64,000 nt of DNA, taken from assembly GCA_028281105.1 (NCBI GenBank), contig JANQKQ010000002.1, positions 1 through 64,000 on the forward strand, in the 5' to 3' direction. The stretch comes from Rhizobiaceae bacterium (GTDB taxonomy: Bacteria; Pseudomonadota; Alphaproteobacteria; Rhizobiales; Rhizobiaceae). Position 1 is the first letter of the stretch. Each line of letters begins with the position of its first letter. A program made the position numbers and the translations under genes. The notes under the pieces were generated by a model that saw only the letters and a list, made by a program, of their open reading frames with translations, did no database searches and was not told the origin of the DNA. This document shows, piece by piece, positions 8,820-15,953 of the stretch.

Positions 8820-9179
8820 ATGCAGCAGACGCTGGCCGCATTTCCAATCTGGGTTATCGTGCTGGACTATGCGCTGGGCATGGTCATGTGGACGCTGATC
8901 GGCCGTGCCGCGATGAACCTGTTTCTGCCGATTGATTCAGACTTCTTCTTCATGCGCATGTTCGTCAAATTGACGGACCCGTTTCTTAGAATATTCAGGC
9001 CCGTTACCCCGGACTTCCTGCTTGACCCAATGGTGCCGTTGTTCGTCGCCTGGTTCTTCTTCATGTTTCGGTTTTATTTGATGCCGTGGCTGCTGGGATA
9101 TTCGGTCATGGGCATGCTGTCGTTTCCGCTCGAGAGCGACGCCGCCAGATTCATTTATTCGATATTCGGCGGATTGTGA
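8820..9179 (+). CDS. Small integral membrane protein, possibly YggT-like
   Basis: 119 residues from ATG 8820. The open frame extends 12 codons further upstream, but that extension would begin inside the terminator hairpin of the previous operon. Helices are visible at about 8-26 (WVIVLDYALGMVMWTLIG) and 70-100 (MVPLFVAWFFFMFRFYLMPWLLG), separated by a polar segment with FVKLTDPFLRIFRPVTP. The loop FLRIFRPVTPDFLLDPMVPL resembles the YggT pattern of a helix, a short polar loop with PxLRPxR-like sequence and a second helix. That assignment is tentative. The gene appears to be alone, since the next one starts 128 bases later behind two small hairpins. Confidence 0.65.
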   Translation: MQQTLAAFPIWVIVLDYALGMVMWTLIGRAAMNLFLPIDSDFFFMRMFVKLTDPFLRIFRPVTPDFLLDPMVPLFVAWFFFMFRFYLMPWLLGYSVMGMLSFPLESDAARFIYSIFGGL

Positions 9180-9220
9180 TCTCCCGCTAAAGGGAGATGG
9201 ACCGGTGGCCTGCCGGCCAC
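9179..9220 (+). terminator. Two small hairpins after the YggT-like gene
   Basis: The stem atctccc/gggagat (7 bp, loop gctaaa) starts on the last base of the stop codon, and gtggcc/ggccac (6 bp, loop tgcc) follows at 9205-9220. Neither has a T-run. They could act as a weak transcript end between two small membrane-protein genes. Confidence 0.4.
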
Positions 9221-9307
9221 GCCGTCCGCTCTATTGACCTTGTATGGGGATTGCGCTTTGCTGGTCGCGTGGGGCCCTAAGCGATCTAAGCTGCAGGCGA
9301 TTGAAGA

Positions 9308-9685
9308 ATGAACCCCATCGAAACCGCCGCCAACATCTCGGTCGGACGAGCGTGTGGTTTTGCCAGCCTGGCCGTGATCTGCGTCGTAATGGGGCTCAGT
9401 TTCGATCCAATTCTTGCGACGCGGGTGGGCGGCGTTCTCTGCCTGATCATCACGTTGGTGCTGCTGATGCGTGCGAACACGGCGCGCCAACGGCCTTACA
9501 AGCGCACGGAACTGTGGTTGATCCTGCCTAAGCGCGACAAGCCGCCCGAAGCGTTCGCGCAGCGCGTTATTGGCGAAGCGTTGCGGGAAGTTTATCTTCG
9601 CTTCGCGCGCACCGCAGTGATCGTGTCTATGGCCTTCGTCGCGGTATCGTTGCTGCTTTCTCTGTCCGAAATTGTCTCCGCATAG
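9308..9685 (+). CDS. Conserved membrane protein of unknown function
   Basis: 125 residues with hydrophobic segments at about 14-33 (ACGFASLAVICVVMGLSF), 36-57 (VGGVLCLIITLVLLM) and 102-124, and a charged cytoplasmic loop between (NTARQRPYKRTELWLILPKRDKPP). This three-helix layout with a basic loop is often seen in uncharacterised rhizobial proteins. No catalytic motif was seen. It converges with the ferric-reductase-like gene, whose stop lies 23 bases away, so it is probably transcribed alone. Confidence 0.7.
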   Translation: MNPIETAANISVGRACGFASLAVICVVMGLSFDPILATRVGGVLCLIITLVLLMRANTARQRPYKRTELWLILPKRDKPPEAFAQRVIGEALREVYLRFARTAVIVSMAFVAVSLLLSLSEIVSA

Positions 9686-9708
9686 GCCGGCCGTAACGGA
9701 TATTGCAG

Positions 9709-10320
9709 CTAGGCGCCCCGACGCTTTCGGATTGCCCAGACGCGAAGATCGGCAAAGACTTTCAAGGTGGCGGCAACGACAAGTGCGCACAGCACCGCCT
9801 TTGATATCGTCTCCATCGTCCCTTCGATCAGCATGGCGTGCACCACGCTGCCCACGACAATCACCGCAGCAAGGGCGGCGTGAACCACGCGCCATGTGCC
9901 GGGTCGTAGGCGCAGCCGCCGGCGGAGCGTGGCGGCAAGCGCGGTGATGAGGACTGCCCACATGGCGATGACGCCCCAGGTGGAAAATGGGGTGGGGGAG
10001 GCAAACATAAGCGCGTCGATGACATCCGGCGGGCTGGTGATCCAAAGACCCGCGACGTGGAGCACCACGGCCACGGCGATGAGGCAGCCAATGCCGAAGT
10101 GGATTTTCCCGGTGCGATGGGCAGGAATGCCGGGCAGGTGCCGGCCGATCAGCAAAGGCTGAACGAGCATCGCAGTCATGGCGATGATGCCCGCGAACCC
10201 GGCTGCTATGTAGACGGGCTCTCGCCAGGCCAGCAGCGGGCTTGCCGCCGCTGCGGCGATCGGCACGCCGATGGCGGCCACGAGGGCGCCCCAGATCAAG
10301 GCTCCGCGGTACCGGCTCAT
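9709..10320 (-). CDS. Ferric-reductase-like transmembrane protein (putative heme b membrane protein)
   Basis: 203 residues with six likely membrane helices. His residues lie within or at the edge of helices: GKIHFGIGCLIAVAVVLHVAG carries two, and WRVVHAALAAVIVVGSVVHAM carries a second pair about 14 residues apart. This is the bis-histidine heme layout of the ferric reductase/MsrQ-like transmembrane domain. No flavin or NADPH-binding domain is attached, so it would need a partner for electron input. It lies 20 bases after the small exported protein at 10341-10826, suggesting an operon of a periplasmic protein with a membrane electron carrier. Function beyond electron transfer is not evident. 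Confidence 0.78.
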   Translation of the reverse strand: MSRYRGALIWGALVAAIGVPIAAAAASPLLAWREPVYIAAGFAGIIAMTAMLVQPLLIGRHLPGIPAHRTGKIHFGIGCLIAVAVVLHVAGLWITSPPDVIDALMFASPTPFSTWGVIAMWAVLITALAATLRRRLRLRPGTWRVVHAALAAVIVVGSVVHAMLIEGTMETISKAVLCALVVAATLKVFADLRVWAIRKRRGA

Positions 10321-10340
10321 CGCCTTAGAACCGGCCCCGG

Positions 10341-10826
10341 TCAGACCGGCTGAAGAACGAAATGCGCCTCCAGGCTGGTATCCTTTGAACTGCCCATTAC
10401 CGGACGCAGGAAGACGGTTTCGAAGTCACCGCTATCGTAAGCCAGGTGCCCATGGGGCTGGCCGAAAGCAGGGACGATCTGGGGCATCTCGAGGCGAAAG
10501 GCGCCGTTGGCGTCGGTCAGGGTGGCGCCGTGGCTGTGCGGGTCGCGTTCGTGGCCTTCGGTGGTATGCGCCCAGATCTGGATGCGCTGACCGGCAAGCG
10601 GTGCGCCATCTCCCGCCCGTCGCACCGTTCCGCTCATCCAGAACCCACCGCCGCCGATCCGCTCCACGATTGGCGCGCCGGGCAGATAGTTGTTGGACCC
10701 GCCGCGCATCGATCGCGTCGCAGCGAGCTCATTTGCACGGGTGTGAATGGCGGGAACCAGGAGGCCGGAGGCCCCGGCCGCGCCGCCGATGAGAAGCGTG
10801 CGGCGGTCAAGAAGGACATTTGTCAT
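10341..10826 (-). CDS. Exported protein with intradiol-dioxygenase-like beta fold, probably not a dioxygenase
   Basis: 161 residues. The N-terminus (LLDRRTLLIGGAAGASGLLVP) looks like a Tat-type signal with two Arg residues. The mature part has GTVRRAGDGAPLAGQRIQIW and GATLTDANGAFRLEMP, the beta-sandwich pattern shared by the C-terminal domain of intradiol ring-cleavage dioxygenases and carboxypeptidase-like regulatory domains. A HAT..EGHERDPHSHG stretch and a later GQPHGHLAY stretch supply several His residues, but the Tyr-Tyr-His-His iron set of true dioxygenases is not apparent. The gene is upstream of, and likely co-transcribed with, the ferric-reductase-like membrane protein. It may bind a metal or act as the periplasmic partner of that membrane protein. 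Confidence 0.72.
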   Translation of the reverse strand: MTNVLLDRRTLLIGGAAGASGLLVPAIHTRANELAATRSMRGGSNNYLPGAPIVERIGGGGFWMSGTVRRAGDGAPLAGQRIQIWAHTTEGHERDPHSHGATLTDANGAFRLEMPQIVPAFGQPHGHLAYDSGDFETVFLRPVMGSSKDTSLEAHFVLQPV

Positions 10827-11352
10827 GCAGATTGCTCCTATCGAGCGTTCGCTGGGTAATCTGATCCAAGGGTGACGGCCGCCTGAGACGCAAACTATAG
10901 CGCAATCGCGGCAATGCGGAAATGCGCCCTACGTTTCCCGGCTGTCACGTTTGGGTGCCTGCTGTCCTGACCAGCTTAGCGCGAGGAAATTCGGCGTAAC
11001 GCGAAGGCTGCAGAAAAGCGATTTTAATTACAGATACTTAAAGGGAAAACCGATCGCGGGGACGCCTTCGAATTCCCAACGTCATCGGTTGTCTCAATCC
11101 TCGGTGACGGCGAACTGCGCGCAGGCAAAGCACTGACGCCGGGTATCGGGGCGCATCTTCGCCCCCGCGGTTAAGGCACGTTGATCGGCCGTTCTGTTCC
11201 TGGTTTTGGGCGGCGAAAATCCGGCCCGCTTCCCTCCGCAACTGTCAACAAGACGCAGCCGGCCAGGTGCGGGAACGGTATTTTTCACGAAAAAATCACG
11301 CAGACGAACCAGCAAAGGATCGGTGCGTCGCCGCGAAACTGGTGAGGATTAA
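10827..11352. other. Intergenic region between divergent units, no gene recognised
   Basis: 526 bp between the start of the Tat-signal protein (minus) and the start of the trypsin-fold protease (plus). It must contain both promoters. I found no RNA gene, convincing open frame or strong inverted repeat. A locally AT-rich patch around 11016-11050 (gcgattttaattacagat) is the best candidate for regulatory DNA. Confidence 0.4.
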
Positions 11353-12930
11353 ATGGCGCGAAAGCCACTGAGGCAATTTGATCGGGCCCAGCTCGAAAAG
11401 GCCATGCAAATTGTTCGAGAGCGTTACGGCAAACGCAATAACTATCGTGGCGCCGATGTAGGGTACCGCTACGCCGACGGACGGCGCACCGATGAGGTGT
11501 GTGTGCGGGTGCATGTGGAGAAGAAGCTGAACGTGGCCGAGCTCCTGGAGGCCGATGTCTTTCCGCAGAAGATCAACGGGATCACCCTGGATGTGATTGA
11601 AGGGCCGTATCGGCCCACCCGCCTCGCAGGAGAGGACAGCCCGGCCACGACACAGCAGGCTTATCTTGCGGGCGGACTGTCATGCGGTCGCGTGGACGTC
11701 AACGGTGCGGGAACGCTCGGCTTGCTGGTCATTGACACCCAGACCAATCGGCCGGGTATCCTGTCGAACTGGCATGTTCTGGCCGGGCCGCTCGCCCGCC
11801 GTGGCGACGCGATCATCCAGCCCGCCCGGGTCGACGGGGGCCGCGATCCGGGCCATGTGGTGGCGACGCTCAAACGGTGGATGCTCGACCGCGAAGGCGA
11901 TGCCGCGATTGCCGAGCTGGTCATCGAGAAGCCGTGGCTGCCGATCCAGATCGAAACGCATCTCATCGTGAAAAACGTGCGGCGTTCGCGCCTGGGCGAA
12001 GTGTTGGCGAAGTCCGGGCGCACGACCGGCGTAACCCGCGCGCGCGTGGATGGCGAGGGCATCTATCGCCTGGAGTACGAGGTCCGGCCCGGCCTGCTTG
12101 AATTGCGCGACATAGAGGGCTTCAAGCTGGTCGCGCTCGAGGATGGCAATCCGAGCAACGAGGAAATCTCATCGGGCGGGGATAGCGGCTCGCTGTGGAT
12201 GTCCGAAAACAGCGGCGCCGGAGTAGGGTTGCACTTTGGGGGCGAGCTCAATCCCGATCCGGCGGCTGAGAACGCTCTGGCCTGTAATCTGGATGCGGTT
12301 CTCGACAGGCTCGGCCAGCGCCCGGCGACCTTCGATGATCTGTTCAGCGACGAAGGGATCGAGGCGGTCGCGCATACGGCATTGAATGGTATCGAGCGCA
12401 CAGCGCGGCCCGAAGACAACCATCCGCCGCCCTGGCTGTTTGCGATGCCGTATCCATGGTCCTGGGGCATGCCGGTTCCGCAACACCTGCTCAACCGGCA
12501 GCGTCCGCCATGGCCGGTCGCGGGACGGCCGCAACGCTGGCGCGGCTCACGCAACCCGGATGTGGGAGACGTTGCCTTCACAGGCCCGGAGGCCGCCCGC
12601 ATCGACCGCGGACCTGCCGTCGGTGCCGGCGCAGTGCCGCAACGGGCCACCCGCTGCCGCAGCATAACGCGCGATCTGTGGCCCTTGCGGCTGCGTCCGG
12701 CGCTTCTGCGAGAACGTGGATTTCGGGGCGTGGAGTTGGAAGAGGCGATCGCGCAGCGTTTCTGCGACACCGACGAGCAGGGAATAGCCAGCTTCTTCGC
12801 CGGCGTCGTCAACGGTGCGCCGGAGTTCGGTGGAATCGGACTGCCAATGGTCGGTCCTGGCGATTTCTTCGGAACCGAGATTTACAGCCACGTTTGCGAG
12901 CGCATCAACGATGTGCTGGCGGAGGGCTGA
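11353..12930 (+). CDS. Trypsin-fold serine protease without signal peptide
   Basis: 525 residues. The catalytic triad of a chymotrypsin-type (S1-like) fold is visible: His141 in SNWHVLA, Asp183 in REGDAAIAEL and Ser278 in SSGGDSGSLW. Spacing and motifs resemble the bacterial relatives of plant NAL1 protease. The first 90 residues are a separate domain beginning RKPLRQFDRAQLEKAM with no signal peptide. After the protease domain (about 100-310) there is a Pro/Arg/Trp-rich linker (380-450) and a C-terminal region ending near VCERINDVLAEG. It starts a three-gene run with the PAP2-like and subtilase-like genes. Being an active protease is likely; its location and target are unknown. Confidence 0.85.
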   Translation: MARKPLRQFDRAQLEKAMQIVRERYGKRNNYRGADVGYRYADGRRTDEVCVRVHVEKKLNVAELLEADVFPQKINGITLDVIEGPYRPTRLAGEDSPATTQQAYLAGGLSCGRVDVNGAGTLGLLVIDTQTNRPGILSNWHVLAGPLARRGDAIIQPARVDGGRDPGHVVATLKRWMLDREGDAAIAELVIEKPWLPIQIETHLIVKNVRRSRLGEVLAKSGRTTGVTRARVDGEGIYRLEYEVRPGLLELRDIEGFKLVALEDGNPSNEEISSGGDSGSLWMSENSGAGVGLHFGGELNPDPAAENALACNLDAVLDRLGQRPATFDDLFSDEGIEAVAHTALNGIERTARPEDNHPPPWLFAMPYPWSWGMPVPQHLLNRQRPPWPVAGRPQRWRGSRNPDVGDVAFTGPEAARIDRGPAVGAGAVPQRATRCRSITRDLWPLRLRPALLRERGFRGVELEEAIAQRFCDTDEQGIASFFAGVVNGAPEFGGIGLPMVGPGDFFGTEIYSHVCERINDVLAEG

Positions 12931-13024
12931 GCCATGACGCGGAGAAGACTTCGACAAACTCAGCTTGAAACACAGACCCAGATTTTAGTCGGCACAGTAT
13001 CGAATAGCAGGGGAGGATATACAG

Positions 13025-14143
13025 ATGCCACAGAGTGCAAACTCCAACCGGTCAAATCGTTCCAACCGGTCGAACCGATCCAATCGCTCCAACCGATCCA
13101 ATCGATCGAACCGCTCCGATCTCGATCAGGCTGAACTCGATCATCTCGGACAGGGAAGCTCGGTCCTGGTTTCGGACGCGCTGCGGGAGGCCGCCGTGGC
13201 GCTCGACTATGCATCTGATCATGTCGACGCGCACGATGGTTCGTTCGGGCAACTTGATCAAAAGGCGGTCAGATTGCTCAACTCACGGCATCTGTATCAC
13301 CTGGTGCTCAAGGAGGTCCTCGAAGACCTGACGATCGTAGCAACCAAAAAACCGAAGTTCACCGGGGTAATCACGCTCAAGGACGGCGCGGCCGATATTC
13401 TGGAGATCGACGCGAGCGCAACCAACAAGACGTTCTGGGCGAAGCAGTACGACGTGACAGCCCGGCGATCTCGCTACCGCGACGACCGCCTGGCCGAGAT
13501 CGTGCTTCAGCAAAGCGATATCCTGAGCTTCTTCGGGAGCGTTTACTATATCAGCCCGCAGATCCATCCGTGGACACACGTGCTGCTGGAGATCGTTCTT
13601 GAGGTCGTCTTCCGGCTGACGGCCGAGGTGAAAGCCTGCTTCTCGGTGAAGCGCCCGGTCGAGACGGGCCGCAAGGTCTATCCTGTCATTCAAACCCCGG
13701 CCCACAGTTCGTTCCCCAGCGGCCATGCCGCGGAGGCGTTCGCGATGGCCGGCGTGCTCGGCGCCCTGTTCTTTCCTGAGAACACGCAGTTCTCGGAGCG
13801 AAACCAGACGAGATATGTCGCCGCGCGGATCGCGCAAAATCGCGAATATGCCGGGGTCCATTACCCCATCGACAGCCATGCCGGAGCAGTGCTCGGGGAT
13901 TTCATCGCAGCGCGCATCCTCAAAAGGCTCTTTCCCTACACCACCGACCCTTCCGCGGGCAGCTTCAAGGTGAAGGACTTCGAAATCGGCGGTCAGCCCA
14001 ACGCATCCACCGCCAAATTCGGCGTCGATGTGGAAAGATATATCGACAAGGAAATCGCAGATCCGGGATCCAGACCGGACCCGACGGCCGCAAGTTCGCT
14101 GTTGCAGCATATACGCGACCTTTCGCTTGAAGAAATAGGGTGA
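13025..14143 (+). CDS. PAP2-superfamily protein (vanadium-haloperoxidase-like) with Ser-Asn-Arg repeats
   Basis: 372 residues. The PAP2/vanadium-haloperoxidase signature is present in order: KRPVETGRK (Lys, Arg), FPSGHAAEAFA (Ser-Gly-His) and NREYAGVHYPIDSHAG (Arg, His). Such domains bind phosphate or vanadate, so it is either a phosphatase or a haloperoxidase; the long, mostly soluble form without the usual membrane helices favours the haloperoxidase-like group. The N-terminus is a run of Ser-Asn-Arg triplets (residues 6-30) and shows no signal peptide. A strong ribosome-binding site (ggggagga) precedes the ATG. It starts 94 bases after the serine protease and ends 13 bases before the subtilase-like gene. 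Confidence 0.82.
   Translation: MPQSANSNRSNRSNRSNRSNRSNRSNRSNRSDLDQAELDHLGQGSSVLVSDALREAAVALDYASDHVDAHDGSFGQLDQKAVRLLNSRHLYHLVLKEVLEDLTIVATKKPKFTGVITLKDGAADILEIDASATNKTFWAKQYDVTARRSRYRDDRLAEIVLQQSDILSFFGSVYYISPQIHPWTHVLLEIVLEVVFRLTAEVKACFSVKRPVETGRKVYPVIQTPAHSSFPSGHAAEAFAMAGVLGALFFPENTQFSERNQTRYVAARIAQNREYAGVHYPIDSHAGAVLGDFIAARILKRLFPYTTDPSAGSFKVKDFEIGGQPNASTAKFGVDVERYIDKEIADPGSRPDPTAASSLLQHIRDLSLEEIG
13040..13115 (+). repeat. 9-bp tandem repeat encoding (Ser-Asn-Arg)n
   Basis: About eight in-frame copies of a 9-base unit (tccaaccgg and close variants such as tcgaaccga) encode Ser-Asn-Arg triplets near the N-terminus of the PAP2-like protein. Synonymous differences between copies show that the repeat is old enough to have drifted while the peptide was kept. 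Confidence 0.85.
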
Positions 14144-14156
14144 GGGGCTGTCGCAG

Positions 14157-15854
14157 ATGAGCATTAGTTTTGAGCCGGCCTTCGAGAACGGCAAGCCCGA
14201 GGAATATCGGCTGCCGATGAACTTCCTGCCGTATGGGCTGGAGGTGCTCGATTTGCCGCAGGAAGCCGACGAAAGGCAGGTCGGGCTGGTTGTGCCGCTC
14301 GATCTCGGGGCGCAGCCGGAAGACGGCATACCGACGGTCTCGGTCGGGCGCGACGTTGTCGCTGATCCCGAAGCCCTGAATTCCGCGATCCTGAAGCAGA
14401 AGCTGTCGGCGCCGACCATGATCCGGCGGATAGACGAACCCAAGCCCACCAAGCACATCGGTTTCATGGAAGGCTTTTCATGTGCGCCGGCAAATCGTGC
14501 GGTTATCGTGATCGACCTTGGCATCGCATTTTGGAACGCGCAGTTCGGCGACCAGTTCCAAGAGGTGTTCTTCATCTCGGACACGTTGCAGATCACCCCA
14601 TTGGGCTCACAAAAGATCAATGAACTCAGAGCCGCCGCCGGGAATCCCGGTGGCGACAGAGCGATCGTCGACGAGTTGGGGGCGGCTTTCCCGCATAGCT
14701 TCTTCGGCGGCCGGGTCGACATGCATGACCTTTGGCACGGAACCGCCATTGCGGACCTGGCCGGCCGGCCGGATTACGCCGGCGAGGATGTCGCCATGTT
14801 CGGCATAGAACTGCCGCGATCGGTATTGGTGGATTCGCGCGGCGACGGTCTGAAGACCACGCTTGGTGTCGTGCTCAGACATACCCGGTCGCTGGTGTCC
14901 CAGATGCCTGAAGGCACCATCGTCGACATCATACTTGGCTTCGGGTTTCCCGGCGGCCCGCATGCCGCGCTACGGCCCGACATCCAGCAGATCATCAGGC
15001 TGATATCGAGCATCTCTGCGAGACATCAGGTTCATCTGCGCCTGCCGGCCGGAAATCATCTGCAGGACAAGTGCCATGCCCGTCTGCCCGCGCACGGCTC
15101 CGAAGTCTCCTGGCGGATTCCGCCGGACGATAGTTCGGCCAATACGGTGGATATCGGCTATCTGCACACAAACCCCGTTGTGGGCCTGACAACCCCGGAC
15201 GGAGCTTCCGGCAGCGTCACCCCGAAGAAGGGCTGGGTGTATAACATCCTGCTGCACGGTCAGATCATCGGCCGCTTGCACAGTCTGCCCGAGCCGATGA
15301 ACGGCTGGTATCAAATCCGGCTTGCGCTGTCGCCGACCGCCAACCGGGCGGGGCGCAGATCGGTTCCATTCGGTGATTGGAAGATCGCCGTGGAATCGGC
15401 GCACGAAACCGGGCTTTGGGTTCTTCGCGACGATGACACCCGTGACTTCGGTGCGCCGGGCATTCAAAGACCGTCGTACTTCTACGATCCCTGCTACCGC
15501 GAGACCGACGACTTCGGCGCTACCCTGGTTACCGATACGTACGACCTGCCAGGTGGCTGCACCGGGCCGCTCAAGGTGCGCCGGGACGGCACGGCGTCTT
15601 TATTGACCCTCGCCGAAGGCGGGCGCATTGCAGTTGCCTCCGCACTCGAAAGCCATTCGGGTTCGGAAATCAGGCTTGCCGTTTACAGCGGCCGCGCCTT
15701 CAACGGCACCATACCCGGCACCGCGATATTGGTGGACGATCTGTCAGCGCAGTTGGGAGTGGAGGTCATCGGCAACGGCAGCGATCAGGCTTTCCGGTTC
15801 ACCGGGACTTCGGCGGCCGTTGGTATGCTTCGACCTCAGTCGAGAGGCGTCTAG
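14157..15854 (+). CDS. Subtilase-like (S8) serine peptidase with inserted domain and Ser motif at the extreme C-terminus
   Basis: 565 residues. Subtilase motifs occur in order: VIVIDLGIAF (Asp120), DLWHGTAIADLAG (His194), LPAGNHLQDK (oxyanion Asn300) and, unusually late, FTGTSAA (Ser552). Between Asn300 and Ser552 lie about 250 residues, including a beta-rich segment (GDWKIAVESAHETGLW, about 410-430) that recalls a P-domain, whereas ordinary subtilases have about 65. Only 13 residues follow Ser552, so the helix that normally continues after GTSMA is nearly absent. There is no signal peptide. It is 13 bases after the PAP2-like gene and probably in its operon. Activity is uncertain because of the short end. 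Confidence 0.75.
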   Translation: MSISFEPAFENGKPEEYRLPMNFLPYGLEVLDLPQEADERQVGLVVPLDLGAQPEDGIPTVSVGRDVVADPEALNSAILKQKLSAPTMIRRIDEPKPTKHIGFMEGFSCAPANRAVIVIDLGIAFWNAQFGDQFQEVFFISDTLQITPLGSQKINELRAAAGNPGGDRAIVDELGAAFPHSFFGGRVDMHDLWHGTAIADLAGRPDYAGEDVAMFGIELPRSVLVDSRGDGLKTTLGVVLRHTRSLVSQMPEGTIVDIILGFGFPGGPHAALRPDIQQIIRLISSISARHQVHLRLPAGNHLQDKCHARLPAHGSEVSWRIPPDDSSANTVDIGYLHTNPVVGLTTPDGASGSVTPKKGWVYNILLHGQIIGRLHSLPEPMNGWYQIRLALSPTANRAGRRSVPFGDWKIAVESAHETGLWVLRDDDTRDFGAPGIQRPSYFYDPCYRETDDFGATLVTDTYDLPGGCTGPLKVRRDGTASLLTLAEGGRIAVASALESHSGSEIRLAVYSGRAFNGTIPGTAILVDDLSAQLGVEVIGNGSDQAFRFTGTSAAVGMLRPQSRGV

Positions 15855-15911
15855 AGCACATCCAGGATAAGTGGCCACCGGTTATCCGTCCGGATGTGCG
15901 CAAAATAAACT

Positions 15912-15948
15912 TGGAGACCGGTTTTGATTCAATCAAAACCGGTCTCCA
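15912..15948. terminator. 37-bp perfect palindrome between convergent genes, likely bidirectional terminator
   Basis: Two perfect 18-base arms (tggagaccggttttgatt and its complement) flank a single central base. It lies 57 bases after the subtilase-like stop and 5 bases before the end of the converging regulator gene. The hairpin would have its A/T-rich part at the loop side and no separate T-run, so an operator or repeat origin cannot be excluded. Confidence 0.65.
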
Positions 15949-15953
15949 GGCGC

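Noticed and set aside
13040..13115. Short tandem repeat that could be taken for a CRISPR array
   Set aside because: Units are 9 bp, contiguous and in frame, with no spacers; they encode Ser-Asn-Arg triplets in a PAP2-like protein.
15924..15936. TTGAT-ATCAA pair resembling an FNR box
   Set aside because: The spacer is three bases instead of four and the pair is part of the long palindrome between convergent genes, where no promoter is expected.
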